This document shows positions 8,324-17,693 of a stretch of DNA of 64,000 bases, piece after piece. How positions within the stretch are numbered: the first letter of the stretch is position 1; every line of letters starts with the position of its first letter. A program made the position numbers and the translations under genes. Below the pieces are notes generated by a model. It was not told where the DNA came from and made no database searches. It saw only the letters and a program-made list of their open reading frames with translations. Source of the DNA: Arthrobacter sp. 31Y (GTDB taxonomy: Bacteria; Actinomycetota; Actinomycetes; Actinomycetales; Micrococcaceae); NCBI RefSeq assembly GCF_000526335.1, contig NZ_JAFW01000001.1, forward strand, positions 4,340,001 through 4,404,000, read 5' to 3'.

Positions 8324-9406
8324 ATGGAACTGTTGCCAACCATCTGGTTCGTGGCCATCGCGGTGTTGTGGACCGGCTATCTCTTCCTCGAGGGTTTTGA
8401 CCTCGGTGTCGGCATGCTCATGAAGCTGTTCGCCCGCAACAACACTGACCGCCGTGTACTGCTGAACACCATTGGCCCGGTATGGGATGGCAATGAGGTG
8501 TGGCTGCTCACCGCAGCCGGTGCCACCTTCGCCGCCTTCCCCCTCTGGTACGCCTCGCTGTTCTCCACCCTCTACCTCCCGCTCCTTGCAGTTCTGGCAG
8601 CTTTGATCTTCAGGGCAGTCGCGTTTGAATACCGCGGCAAGGTGGACTCAGAGCGCTGGCGCAACCGGTGGGACTGGGCGATCGCCGTCGGGTCTTTCCT
8701 GGCCGCCTTCGGCATCGGCGCCGCACTGGCGCTCACCACCACGGGACTGCCCCTGAATGAGAATGGAGACCGCGTTGGTGGCCCCATGTCCTGGTTCAGC
8801 GGCTATGCGCTCCTTGGTGGCTTCGGCGTGGTGGCGTTCGCGCTGGTTCACGCCCTGGCGTTCCTCGCCCTGAAGACCGACGGCGACGTCCGGCACCGGG
8901 CCCGCCGCTGGTTCGTGCGATTGGTGCCGTTCGCGGTACTTCCGATGTTCGGCTGGATGGTAGCCGTCCAGTTCCTGAGCGGCAAGCCCTGGACCTGGGC
9001 TTTGGTGGCGGCGGCGGTAGTTGCCGTCATCCTGGCCTGGCGACTGGCCCGTGCGGGGTCCGAAGGACGGGCTTTCAGTGCCCTTGGCGCCTTCATTGTC
9101 TGCGCCACAGCGTCCATCTTTGGAGCGGCCTTCCCTGTGGTCATCCCCTCCACGATCGATCCCGCCTTCAACCTGACCATCTCCAACGCATCGTCCTCGG
9201 ACTACACACTGGGCCTCATGAGCATCGTTGCAGCCGTTGGCCTGCCACTGGTTATTGCCTACCAATCCTGGACGTACTGGGTGTTCCGGCGGCGTGTCAG
9301 CGCAGCCCACATCCCCGAAGCCCACGGATTCCTGCCCGCCATTGCTGCGAAAGTGATGGTGCCCAAGGACAGCTCCTCGTCCACCCCAAACCAAACGGGA
9401 GACTAG
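8324..9406 (+). CDS. cydB: Cytochrome bd oxidase subunit II
   Basis: Subunit II of the bd oxidase, 360 residues with about eight to nine hydrophobic segments. The N terminus MELLPTIWFVAIAVLWTGYL and the following FLEGFDLGVGML are diagnostic. Start at ATG 8324 is preferred over the ATG at 8318: AAGGGG ends 8 bases before 8324 but only 2 before 8318. A much longer open frame from 8177 overlaps cydA and is not credible. Nineteen bases lie between cydA and this gene, and the fused cydDC gene starts 7 bases after it, so all form one operon. Confidence 0.95.
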   Translation: MELLPTIWFVAIAVLWTGYLFLEGFDLGVGMLMKLFARNNTDRRVLLNTIGPVWDGNEVWLLTAAGATFAAFPLWYASLFSTLYLPLLAVLAALIFRAVAFEYRGKVDSERWRNRWDWAIAVGSFLAAFGIGAALALTTTGLPLNENGDRVGGPMSWFSGYALLGGFGVVAFALVHALAFLALKTDGDVRHRARRWFVRLVPFAVLPMFGWMVAVQFLSGKPWTWALVAAAVVAVILAWRLARAGSEGRAFSALGAFIVCATASIFGAAFPVVIPSTIDPAFNLTISNASSSDYTLGLMSIVAAVGLPLVIAYQSWTYWVFRRRVSAAHIPEAHGFLPAIAAKVMVPKDSSSSTPNQTGD

Positions 9407-9413
9407 CCGCCCC

Positions 9414-12400
9414 ATGAAACCCGTGTTCCCTTCCGGCCCGGCAACGCGATCGGCGCTGTACGCCATCGGTCTCATGTCCGCCCTCAAGGCACTGTCCCTG
9501 GTTCTCATGGCGCAGGCCGTAGCAGGAATGCTGGCAGGGCTCGCCTCCGGATCAGGGGACTGGCACAACGGACTTGTCTGGGGTGCGGTCGGTGCTGTCT
9601 TGAGGTCGTTGACCGTGTGGGGTCAAGGCATTGCGTCGCGGCGGGCTGCTTTGGGCGTCAAGGAGGAACTGCGGGCACGGCTGCTGAGGCGCTCCCTGTC
9701 CGACGCCGGTTCGTCACCGGTAGTGGGAATGAACGACGGCGGCCTGGCGATCCTGGCCACGCGGGGCCTGGACGCGCTGGACGACTATTACACCCAGTAC
9801 CTGCCTGCTATCGTGAACTGCGCCACGGTCCCTTTGCTGATCGGAGCCCGGATCCTCTTTGCAGACTGGGTCAGTGCCGTGGTGATCGTCCTGACGGTTC
9901 CTTTGGTGCCTCTCTTCATGGTCCTGATCGGCAGGCACACCGAGGACACCGTCCGGGAGGCGCAAAGCACGCTCCGGAAACTGTCCGGCCACATCCTTGA
10001 ACTCGCCAAAGGACTTCCCGTCTTGGTGGGCCTTGGACGTGCCACCGAACAGCGGGCGGCACTGGAAGACATTTCTGAGCAATACCGCACCCGAACCATG
10101 GGCACCCTCCGCACGGCGTTCCTTTCCGCGCTGGCCCTGGAACTCATCGCAACCATCTCAGTGGCCGTGGTGGCGGTGTTCATCGGCGTCCGGCTGGTGC
10201 ATGGCGATATGGCCCTTGAAGCCGGGCTCCTGGCCCTGATCCTGGCCCCGGATTGCTACCTTCCCCTCCGTGAGCTCGGAACCGCCCACCACGCCAGTGA
10301 TGACGGCAGGGCCGCACTCGAAACCACCAACGCTGTACTGGACGCCCCCACGCACCAGCGGTTGAATGAGGGCGGCCCATCCAGCCCAGGTCAGGTGTCC
10401 AGCTCAGGTCAGGTGTCCAGCTCAGCTCAGGACGGGGTGGTGGTGAGCGGGCTGACGGTGACGTATCACGGAAGGTCCGCACCCGCCGTCGGGCCCATCA
10501 GCTTCGCAGCCGGGCCGGCACGCGTCACGGCCCTCGATGGCGACAGCGGCGCCGGCAAGAGCACAGTCCTGGGCGTCCTCGCCGGACTTATCGGTCAAGG
10601 GCCGGGTGCCTCGGTGACCGGGACCATCAGCGGTGCAGCCTCGGGAATAGTGGCGTGGGTGCCGCAACACCCGGTCATGGCCACTGAAACTGTGCAGGCA
10701 GAGATTGAACTCTATCTGGACGGATACCAGGGGAACACCGCCGAAGCCGTCACCCGGGTCCTTCGGAAAGCCTCCGCCGAGCACCTGGCCGCCGGGAACC
10801 CAGCGGAACTGAGCCCCGGAGAACTGCGGAGGGTCGCCCTGGCCCGTGGATTGGCCCGCGTGGAAGCCGGCGCCACAGTCCTCCTGCTCGACGAACCCAC
10901 CGCCCACCTGGACCACTATTCGGCAAGCGTGGTCCGCCGCGCCATAGAGTCGCTTCGCGGAAACGTCACCGTGATCCTGGTAGCCCACGACGCCGCCACC
11001 CGGGCGCTCGCCGACCACGTGGTTCCGGTAGGGGAACAGCACCGAAACACAACGCCTTCAGCGGCCGGAGCGGGCAGTTCGCACGGGGCCACCACTGCTG
11101 TACCGGCCGCAACAGTCCCCTCGAAGGACCCCGCACCAAAAATCGACCTCCCGTACGCTCCCTCGGCCAGCAGCCTGCAAGGTCTTCTCCGGACTCTGAA
11201 GCCCGTGCGCTGGAAGTTCGCCGCTGCCGGTCTAGTGGCCGTCCTCGCCGCCCTCTTCGCAGTAGCGTTGTCAGGCTTGTCCGGGTGGCTCATCATCAGG
11301 GCCAGCGAACAGCCGCCCATTCTCTATCTCCTCGGCGCGATCGTCGGAGTAAGGTTCTTCGGCATAGGAAGGGCCGTGCTGCGCTACTGCGAGCGGCTTT
11401 TGACCCATGATGCCGTCTTCGCTGCCATGACCCGCCTGCGTGGTGCGCTCTGGGCATCGCTGAGCCGCAGGGCACTTTCCCTCCGGCGCCTCCTCCAAGG
11501 CGGCAACGTGTTGGGCTCCATCGTGGACGACGTTGACACCCTCCGCGACCTCCTTCCCAGGGTTGTCCTACCGCCCGTGACTGCCCTCGGAACAGGGATT
11601 GCAGCCATCCTCGCCACGGGCATCGTTTTGCCCGAGGCATTGCCGGCTGTTGTGGTGGCCGCCGTGGCGGGCCTGCTCGTTGCGCCAACCCTTGCCGTCC
11701 TGGCTGACAGGAACGCGGCCAAAGCCGAACAACAGATGCGTTCCGTCGTATTGCGGGGAGTAGCCGCCGCCCTTGACGCCCGTGCGGAACTCAACGCCAA
11801 CGGGGTGGAGGAGCCGGTCCTTAGTGCATTGCGCGCCAAGGACCGCAGCGCCACCCTCTCTGCGCAGCGCTCGGCATGGGCCGAAGGGCTCGGCCAGGCC
11901 GCGATTGTCCTGGCGTGCTCGATTGCCGCGTTGTGGGCGGGCGCCCTGAGTGCACCCGCCGTGCTGAACGGCACTGTGGCCCCCGAACTCGCAGCCGTCG
12001 TAGTCCTGATGCAACTCGCACTGGTTGAACCCTTCGGAGGAATCGTGTCCGCGGTACGCCAAGCCCCGGCGCTCGCAGCCGTCCTGGGACGGGTGGCATC
12101 CTCCGGCGCTATGGACACCCCCGGCCCAACGAGCCCTTCAGGCGAACACGACGCAAAAGAGCAAGACTCAAAAGAGGACGACGACGGCGGCGCGCACCCC
12201 TTGCATGATGGTCCCGCTCGGGCGGGACTGGCACCTCGGGTAGGACTGGAGCTGAAGGACGCGTCAGCAGCGTGGCCGGGTGGCCCAAACGTCTTTGCCG
12301 GCGTGAACGCGGTTGCCGGGCCGGGCCGTTGGCTGGCCGTGACCGGCCCCTCCGGCGCGGGGAAGTCCACGCTCCTCTCTGTGCTGCTGGGGTTCCTGCC

Positions 12401-12941
12401 GCTGGCGGAAGGAACCGTGAAGCTCTCCGGCACGGCGGCGTGGTGCCCCCAGGAAGCACACCTCTTCGACTCCACGATCCGCGGCAACCTTCTGCTGAGC
12501 CGACCGGCAGCAGCGAAGCCCGCCGAGGCCGAGATGCACAAGGCCCTGGCCGACGTCGGGCTTGATGCAGTGGTGGAGGCATTGCCGGACGGGCTCGACA
12601 CCCGCATCGGGCCCGGCGGTTCTTTCCTCAGCGGCGGTGAACGCCAACGGCTGGCCATGGCCAGGACGCTCCTGACCGGGGCATCCGTGCTGTTGCTTGA
12701 CGAACCGACAGCGCATTTGGATGCGGGCTCGGCCCGGGAAATGATGGCCATTCTGCGCAACGGGCTCAAGGACGTCACCGTTGTCCTGGTCACTCACAAC
12801 CCTGAGGACATTGACCCGGCAGATGTGCGGCTGGAGTTGCCCGGGGGGCAAGGCTCCGGGGGAGAAGCCTCCGTGGAGCCCGGTTCCGTGGAATTCACGC
12901 AGGGCGCGGCGGAACTGGTGGGAAGGCCTACTCCTCAGTAG
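9414..12941 (+). CDS. cydDC: Fused thiol-reductant ABC exporter CydD-CydC
   Basis: ABC exporter of cysteine/glutathione-type reductants needed to assemble cytochrome bd; here both half-transporters are one 1175-residue chain. Each half has a transmembrane block and an ATPase: Walker A LDGDSGAGKST near 374-384, signature LSPGE near 465, Walker B VLLLDEPTAHLD near 488; second set GPSGAGKST near 978-986, LSGGERQR near 1071, VLLLDEPTAHLD near 1091. The first signature, LSPGE, deviates from LSGGE. Ser/Gln-rich linker at 320-340 is encoded by an 18-bp tandem repeat, and acidic linker EHDAKEQDSKEDDDGG lies near 907-922. Such fusions occur in other Actinobacteria. Starts 7 bases after cydB. Confidence 0.93.
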   Translation: MKPVFPSGPATRSALYAIGLMSALKALSLVLMAQAVAGMLAGLASGSGDWHNGLVWGAVGAVLRSLTVWGQGIASRRAALGVKEELRARLLRRSLSDAGSSPVVGMNDGGLAILATRGLDALDDYYTQYLPAIVNCATVPLLIGARILFADWVSAVVIVLTVPLVPLFMVLIGRHTEDTVREAQSTLRKLSGHILELAKGLPVLVGLGRATEQRAALEDISEQYRTRTMGTLRTAFLSALALELIATISVAVVAVFIGVRLVHGDMALEAGLLALILAPDCYLPLRELGTAHHASDDGRAALETTNAVLDAPTHQRLNEGGPSSPGQVSSSGQVSSSAQDGVVVSGLTVTYHGRSAPAVGPISFAAGPARVTALDGDSGAGKSTVLGVLAGLIGQGPGASVTGTISGAASGIVAWVPQHPVMATETVQAEIELYLDGYQGNTAEAVTRVLRKASAEHLAAGNPAELSPGELRRVALARGLARVEAGATVLLLDEPTAHLDHYSASVVRRAIESLRGNVTVILVAHDAATRALADHVVPVGEQHRNTTPSAAGAGSSHGATTAVPAATVPSKDPAPKIDLPYAPSASSLQGLLRTLKPVRWKFAAAGLVAVLAALFAVALSGLSGWLIIRASEQPPILYLLGAIVGVRFFGIGRAVLRYCERLLTHDAVFAAMTRLRGALWASLSRRALSLRRLLQGGNVLGSIVDDVDTLRDLLPRVVLPPVTALGTGIAAILATGIVLPEALPAVVVAAVAGLLVAPTLAVLADRNAAKAEQQMRSVVLRGVAAALDARAELNANGVEEPVLSALRAKDRSATLSAQRSAWAEGLGQAAIVLACSIAALWAGALSAPAVLNGTVAPELAAVVVLMQLALVEPFGGIVSAVRQAPALAAVLGRVASSGAMDTPGPTSPSGEHDAKEQDSKEDDDGGAHPLHDGPARAGLAPRVGLELKDASAAWPGGPNVFAGVNAVAGPGRWLAVTGPSGAGKSTLLSVLLGFLPLAEGTVKLSGTAAWCPQEAHLFDSTIRGNLLLSRPAAAKPAEAEMHKALADVGLDAVVEALPDGLDTRIGPGGSFLSGGERQRLAMARTLLTGASVLLLDEPTAHLDAGSAREMMAILRNGLKDVTVVLVTHNPEDIDPADVRLELPGGQGSGGEASVEPGSVEFTQGAAELVGRPTPQ
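10387..10431 (+). repeat. 18-bp tandem repeat inside cydDC linker
   Basis: Two identical 18-base copies (10387-10404 and 10405-10422) plus half a third. They encode the linker SPGQVSSSGQVSSSAQ between the first transmembrane block and first ATPase. In-frame length variation between strains is likely. Confidence 0.85.
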
Positions 12942-12950
12942 CCTGTTGGC

Positions 12951-13961
12951 ATGCCTTTCGAGACCTCCAGCCAAGACCTTCCTGATGACATTGCCACCGG
13001 GCTGAGCTGGAGGCCAGCCACCATGGAGGATCTCGATAATTGGGCAGGATTGATAGCCCGGACAGCCGCGGCCGAACATCCCGTCTGGTATGAGAAGCGC
13101 GGCGACCTTCTCCACGTCATGGAGTCCACCAAGAACCCGGCGGAGACAAGCACTCTCCTGGGCCTGGACTCCGACGGCGTAGCCCGCGCCTACGGGCGCA
13201 TCGTCAAGAACCCGGAGGGGGACAAAGCCACCGGAATGGCATGCGTTGACCCGGAATGGCAACAGCGTGGCATTGGTTCCGCGGTCCTGGTGTGGCAGGA
13301 AGGACAAGTACGCAACCGGTTCCAAGCCGACGCGGCTGCCGGCCACACCACGGCACCGCCCCGTCTCCGGATCCAGACGGAGGAACAACACGAGCATCAG
13401 GCGACGCTCCTGATGGGGCACGGCTACGGTGCTGTGCGCTGGTTCAACGAAATGCATCGGCCCCTTTCCCGCGAACTGCCCCAGGCGCCCTTGAGAGCAG
13501 GACTTGAGCTGAGGACGCTGGATCCCTCACTCTTTGAACCCGTGCGCCGGGCCCATAACGATGCGTTCAGGGACCACTGGGGGAGCGAGCCACGGGATGA
13601 AGAATCATGGCGCTTCACCATTGAGGAACCTACTGCCCGGCACGATCTCAGCGCGGTGGTTATCGATTCCGCAACGGGGGAAGTGGCTGGATATCAGCTC
13701 ACCAGCTTCGATCCCGACTCTGCCGCGGAGCGCGGTTTCGCCGAAGGCTACACGGAGCTCCTGGGTGTGCGGCGTGCCTATCGCGGACGGGGCATAGCCC
13801 AAGCACTCCTCGCCGATGCCATGCAACGCTACGCTTCAGCGGGAATGGAGGTGGCGTCACTGGACGTGGACTCGGCCAACCCCACGGGGGCGCTGGAACT
13901 CTACCTGGGCATGGGCTACGCGCCCGTGAACCGCAGCATGACGTGGGAGAAGATGCTCTAG
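12951..13961 (+). CDS. Tandem-domain GNAT N-acetyltransferase
   Basis: A 336-residue protein built from two GNAT folds. The acetyl-CoA-binding motif of the first is VDPEWQQRGIGSAVLVWQE (near 95-113); the second is GVRRAYRGRGIAQALLADAM (near 266-285), followed by VDSANPTGALELYLGMGY, the usual GNAT C-terminal strand. The first copy looks less complete and may be structural. Related two-domain proteins include mycothiol synthase, but the mycothiol synthase hallmarks are not evident, so no symbol is given. It starts 9 bases after cydDC and could be read from the cyd promoter. Converges with the DinB-like gene with only 4 bases between stops and no terminator seen. Substrate unknown. Confidence 0.85.
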   Translation: MPFETSSQDLPDDIATGLSWRPATMEDLDNWAGLIARTAAAEHPVWYEKRGDLLHVMESTKNPAETSTLLGLDSDGVARAYGRIVKNPEGDKATGMACVDPEWQQRGIGSAVLVWQEGQVRNRFQADAAAGHTTAPPRLRIQTEEQHEHQATLLMGHGYGAVRWFNEMHRPLSRELPQAPLRAGLELRTLDPSLFEPVRRAHNDAFRDHWGSEPRDEESWRFTIEEPTARHDLSAVVIDSATGEVAGYQLTSFDPDSAAERGFAEGYTELLGVRRAYRGRGIAQALLADAMQRYASAGMEVASLDVDSANPTGALELYLGMGYAPVNRSMTWEKML

Positions 13962-13965
13962 TTTC

Positions 13966-14484
13966 CTAGCCGTCCACGTCATGAAGATGGTGAACAACAT
14001 CGTGGAGGAAGTACTGGGAGAACGTCAGCACGGTAAAGGAGGAGCCATTGCTTCGCGTCCCGGTGCGCTCCCAGTCATCCTCGGTGACCCGGGCGAAGGA
14101 CTCCGCAATTTCCTTGCCCTCTGCCTCAAGTTCGTCGGCCACCGCTCGAGGATCTGCTGAACCGTACCCACCGTCGATCGCCGCCTGGTCCTGGTCCCAG
14201 TTGGCGAACCGCGCGTCATCCTCTGTGAGCATCAGGTTCAGGCGCTGGTCGAAAAGGCTGAAGACGTCGCGGACATGGCATGAATACTCAAGGTTGGACC
14301 AGGTGTGGTCATTGGGACGCGTGGCCACGCCCTCCCGGCGCAGCACGGCCCGCCAGCGGGGGAGCATGTTCAGGACGGTGCCGGGCACCGTGGAAGGAGT
14401 CACTGTGGCGGGGTCGAAGCCGCACTCGGGGCAGGGCTCTGAGAGCACCCAGGTCCAGTCTTTTTCATCAGGGATGATGGGCAT
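13966..14484 (-). CDS. DinB-like family protein
   Basis: A 172-residue protein of the DinB/YfiT-like four-helix-bundle superfamily. Possible metal ligands are the histidines in LEYSCHVRDVF (near 90-98) and the C-terminal FLHDVVHHLHDV. The N terminus holds a CPECGFDP motif, common in actinobacterial members annotated loosely as DinB or methyltransferase type 12. Many such proteins use bacillithiol or mycothiol in thiol transfer, which fits an actinobacterium, but that role is inferred. Start at ATG 14484 (MPIIPDEKDW). The gene is monocistronic and convergent with the GNAT gene. Confidence 0.75.
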   Translation of the reverse strand: MPIIPDEKDWTWVLSEPCPECGFDPATVTPSTVPGTVLNMLPRWRAVLRREGVATRPNDHTWSNLEYSCHVRDVFSLFDQRLNLMLTEDDARFANWDQDQAAIDGGYGSADPRAVADELEAEGKEIAESFARVTEDDWERTGTRSNGSSFTVLTFSQYFLHDVVHHLHDVDG

Positions 14485-14613
14485 GCGGCCAGTCTAAGCT
14501 GATCCGGCCCGCACCCCTGTGCAGCCCCGGAAATCTGGTGTCGTTTTCCGATTACGTATAGACCCTCCCGAGAGTAAAGTTCGTTCCGGGGGGAGAGCCG
14601 GAAAGAGAAAACA

Positions 14614-14997
14614 ATGCTCAAGGATCAGCAGGTTGGTGCCGTCCTACCGGCACAGGACATAGCCCGGGCACGCGCGTATTACAGCGAAAAACTCGGACTG
14701 GAACCCGAAAATCCGGACGACGACGACAACCTTCAGTACAAGTGCGGCGATGGAACTGGATTCTTCATCTATCAGACACCAAATGCAGGGACTGCCAAGA
14801 ACACACAGATCGGCTGGATGGTCAGTGACGTCAAAGCCGCGGTGCAGGAGCTCCGAGGAAAGGGAGTTGCGTTTGAAGACTACGACTTCCCTGGCTTGAA
14901 GACCGAGGACGGCGTCGCCACCATGCCGGACGGTAGTGCTGCGGCCTGGTTCCTGGACAGTGAGGGAAACATACTGAGCCTCAACCAATCCGGCTAG
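14614..14997 (+). CDS. VOC family (glyoxalase/dioxygenase fold) protein
   Basis: A 127-residue single vicinal-oxygen-chelate domain protein. The family pattern is present: VGAVLPAQDIARARAYYSEKLGLEP at the start, then YKCGDGTGFFIYQTPNAG, IGWMVSDVKAAVQELRGKGVAFEDYDFPG and AAWFLDSEGNILSLNQ. It lacks clear metal ligands at all usual positions, so enzymatic activity cannot be assumed. An A-rich leader with GGAAAGAG lies before the ATG; a TAAAGT at about 14574 may be the -10. It ends 125 bases before the convergent topoisomerase gene, with a hairpin between. Substrate unknown. Confidence 0.85.
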   Translation: MLKDQQVGAVLPAQDIARARAYYSEKLGLEPENPDDDDNLQYKCGDGTGFFIYQTPNAGTAKNTQIGWMVSDVKAAVQELRGKGVAFEDYDFPGLKTEDGVATMPDGSAAAWFLDSEGNILSLNQSG

Positions 14998-15028
14998 CCC
15001 ACGCGGTGGCCTCGTGGCCACGGCATCA

Positions 15029-15060
15029 CAAAGGCCGGAGGCTTGTACCCCCGGCCTTTG
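15029..15060. terminator. Probable bidirectional terminator hairpin
   Basis: Perfect 10-bp stem CAAAGGCCGG / CCGGCCTTTG with a 12-base loop, between the convergent VOC and topoisomerase A genes. T runs are short, so factor-assisted stopping is possible. Confidence 0.55.
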
Positions 15061-15121
15061 CCGTGCCTAACAGCTTTGCAGTGCTTGGCAGCTTTGAGTG
15101 CTTGCCGGAGAGACCCTGCGG

Positions 15122-17638
15122 CTACTCCGTCGCTTCAGCCCACGCCATGCTCGGGCCGATCGCTTCCACAGGCTGGGACAGAGGAACGCCGGATCCATCC
15201 CTGCGGCCGTGTTCGTGGGGAAGTGCACGTGCCACTCCGGCCGCCGAGGACGCCTTGGCCGGACCATGCCCGGCCCAAGCCAGGAGCAGGGTGTCCTCGC
15301 CCTTAAGGAATCGGTGGACACGTACGCCGCCAGTTGCCCGGCCCTTGGCCGGGTACTCCTCGAAAGCGGTCACTTTTGCGGTTCCCGGCGCCGTTCCGGG
15401 CAGAGCACCGTTGGTTCCGGCGATAGTCACCACGACGGCGGCAGGATCGTCCGCGCGAACGGTACCGAAGTGGATCACTTCGTCGTCGGCGGCAAGCTTG
15501 ATGCCGGCCATGCCACCGGCCGTGCGTCCCTGCGGGCGGACGTTCGATGCACTGAAGCGAAGCAATTGGGCCTGCCGTGTCACGAAGACCAGGTCAACGT
15601 TGTCCTCCTGCGCCGGTTCAACCGCGAGCACCGAATCTTTGTCCTTCAGGGCAATGATTTCCCAATCCTCACGGTTCAGCGGGTAATCCGGTTGGACCCG
15701 TTTCACTACGCCCTGGAGCGTGCCAATGGCGAGGACGGCGTCCAAGGGCACGAACGCCACCAGGGTTTCGCCCTTGAGCAACGTGATGAAGTCCTTGGCC
15801 GGCACGCCACCGGCCAGGTTGGGCAGGCCTGATACTGGTGGCAACACGGGCATGTCCATCACTTGGAGCCGCAACATGCGCCCCTGCGACGTAACCGCAC
15901 CGATTTCGCCCCTGGCGGTGGTCTTCACCACGGAGCGGAACACATCATGCTTAGTGCGGGGGCCGGCCTCGGCCAGCGGCTCCTGGTTGGATGTCCTGGC
16001 GATTTGGCCCGAGACGCTGAGCAGGGCCCAGCAGGGGTCGTCTGGAATTTCCAGGGGCAGCGCTGCGGCCTTGCCCTTGGGCCCAGGTACGGATGCCGCC
16101 AAAGCTGCAGCAACGGTGGGGGAGACTGCTTCTGATTCCAGGAGCACAGTGCGCCGCGGCGTGCCGTACTTCTCAGCGACGACGGCCAGCTCGCCGGAGA
16201 CAAGATCGCGGAGCAGCTCATCCGAGGCAAGGATGGCCTCAAGTGCCTCGATTTCGCGGCGGAGTTCGTCCTGTTCCTTCTCCAGTTCAAGGCGCGAGTA
16301 CTTGGTCAATTGCCGCAGGCGCAGTTCCAGGATGTAGTTGGCCTGGATTTCGGTGAGGTCATAGATGGACATGAGGCGTTCACGCGCGGCCGAGGCTTCG
16401 TCGGAGGAACGAATGATCTGGATGACTTCGTCGATGTCCACAATCGCGATCAGCAAGCCCTCCACCAGGTGGAGGCGGTCCTTCTTCTTGCCAAGGCGGA
16501 AGGAGGTGCGGCGGCGCACCACATTCAGGCGGTGTCCAACGTATACCTGCAGCAACTGCAGGAGACCCAGCGTCTGCGGCTGGCCGTCCACCAAGGTGAC
16601 GTTGTTGATGCCGAAGGAATCTTCCATGGGCGAGTAGCGGTACAACTGCTGGAGCACGGCGTTGGGATTGAAACCGTTCTTCAACTCGATGACCAGGCGC
16701 AGGCCGTGATTACGGTCAGTAAGGTCAACCACATCGCTGATGCCGGTCAGTTTCTTGGCGTTGACTGCATCCTTGATTTTCTCGATGACCTTTTCCGGAC
16801 CCACCATGTAAGGGAGTTCGGTGACCACCAGGCCCGTCCGGCGCGCGGACAGCTGTTCCACCTCAACCTTCGCGCGGGTCTTGAAGGATCCCCGTCCCGT
16901 GGCATAGGCATCTCGAATCCCGTCCAAGCCCACGATCCGGCCACCTGTGGGAAGGTCCGGGCCTGGGATGAACCTCATGATCTCGTCGAGGGTGGCAGCA
17001 GGGTTGGCGATCAGGTGGCGTGCGGCGGCGATGACCTCCACCAGGTTGTGCGGAGGCATGTTGGTCGCCATGCCTACTGCGATGCCCGTGGTGCCGTTGA
17101 CCAGCAGGTTGGGGAAAGCTGCCGGGAGGACGTCGGGCTGCGTCAGTTGGTTGTCGTAGTTGGGGACGAAGTCCACAACGTCTTCGTCCAAGTGGTCCGT
17201 CATGGTCAGCGCAGCCGCCGCCAAACGTGCCTCTGTGTAACGCGGAGCTGCCGGTCCGTCGTCGAGCGATCCGAAGTTGCCGTGGCCATCGATCAGCGGC
17301 AGGCGGAGCGAAAAGTCCTGCGCCATGCGCACCATGGCGTCATAGATTGCGGTGTCGCCGTGCGGGTGGAGCTTGCCCATGACTTCGCCCACCACGCGCG
17401 CGCTCTTGACGTGTCCGCGATCCGGGCGGAGGCCCATGTCGGACATCATGTACAGGATGCGCCGTTGAACGGGCTTTAAACCGTCGCGTGCGTCCGGGAG
17501 CGCACGCGAATAAATCACCGAGTAGGCGTACTCCAGGAAGGAGCCTTCCATCTCGGAAGTGACGTCGATGTCCACGATGTTTTCTGTGAAATCGCCAAGG
17601 GGCTCGGCTGTGCGTGCTGATTTTTGGCTGCGGGCCAT
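15122..17638 (-). CDS. parC: Type IIA DNA topoisomerase subunit A (topoisomerase IV ParC / GyrA2)
   Basis: Breakage-reunion subunit partnering the B subunit at 1106-3214. 838 residues. The catalytic tyrosine is Y134 in [10 protein letters not shown]. The quinolone-determining region reads [20 protein letters not shown] then TAIYD: T96 and D100 correspond to E. coli GyrA S83 and D87. The C-terminal half has beta-pinwheel repeats ([33 protein letters not shown]), but no canonical QRRGGKG-type GyrA box is visible, which favours topoisomerase IV or a decatenating GyrA2. ATG 17638 sits head to head with the acyl-CoA synthetase fusion gene, 55 bases away. The two subunit genes are unusually far apart and on opposite strands. 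Confidence 0.92.
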   Translation of the reverse strand: MARSQKSARTAEPLGDFTENIVDIDVTSEMEGSFLEYAYSVIYSRALPDARDGLKPVQRRILYMMSDMGLRPDRGHVKSARVVGEVMGKLHPHGDTAIYDAMVRMAQDFSLRLPLIDGHGNFGSLDDGPAAPRYTEARLAAAALTMTDHLDEDVVDFVPNYDNQLTQPDVLPAAFPNLLVNGTTGIAVGMATNMPPHNLVEVIAAARHLIANPAATLDEIMRFIPGPDLPTGGRIVGLDGIRDAYATGRGSFKTRAKVEVEQLSARRTGLVVTELPYMVGPEKVIEKIKDAVNAKKLTGISDVVDLTDRNHGLRLVIELKNGFNPNAVLQQLYRYSPMEDSFGINNVTLVDGQPQTLGLLQLLQVYVGHRLNVVRRRTSFRLGKKKDRLHLVEGLLIAIVDIDEVIQIIRSSDEASAARERLMSIYDLTEIQANYILELRLRQLTKYSRLELEKEQDELRREIEALEAILASDELLRDLVSGELAVVAEKYGTPRRTVLLESEAVSPTVAAALAASVPGPKGKAAALPLEIPDDPCWALLSVSGQIARTSNQEPLAEAGPRTKHDVFRSVVKTTARGEIGAVTSQGRMLRLQVMDMPVLPPVSGLPNLAGGVPAKDFITLLKGETLVAFVPLDAVLAIGTLQGVVKRVQPDYPLNREDWEIIALKDKDSVLAVEPAQEDNVDLVFVTRQAQLLRFSASNVRPQGRTAGGMAGIKLAADDEVIHFGTVRADDPAAVVVTIAGTNGALPGTAPGTAKVTAFEEYPAKGRATGGVRVHRFLKGEDTLLLAWAGHGPAKASSAAGVARALPHEHGRRDGSGVPLSQPVEAIGPSMAWAEATE

Positions 17639-17660
17639 GGGGTCGGTGAATCCTTGAAAG

Positions 17661-17687
17661 TTGAACTGCGGATGTTTTAGCTAGGCT
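17661..17687 (+). promoter_or_regulatory. Candidate promoter for a leaderless mRNA of the GNAT/ACD fusion gene
   Basis: TTGAAC (17661-17666) and TAGGCT (17682-17687) with a 15-base spacer. The TAGGCT ends 6 bases before the ATG at 17694, so transcription would start at or next to the start codon. Confidence 0.45.
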
Positions 17688-17693
17688 AAGCCT

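Noticed and set aside
12264..13457. 397-codon minus-strand ORF across cydDC and GNAT
   Set aside because: Covers two genuine genes on the other strand without conserved motifs.
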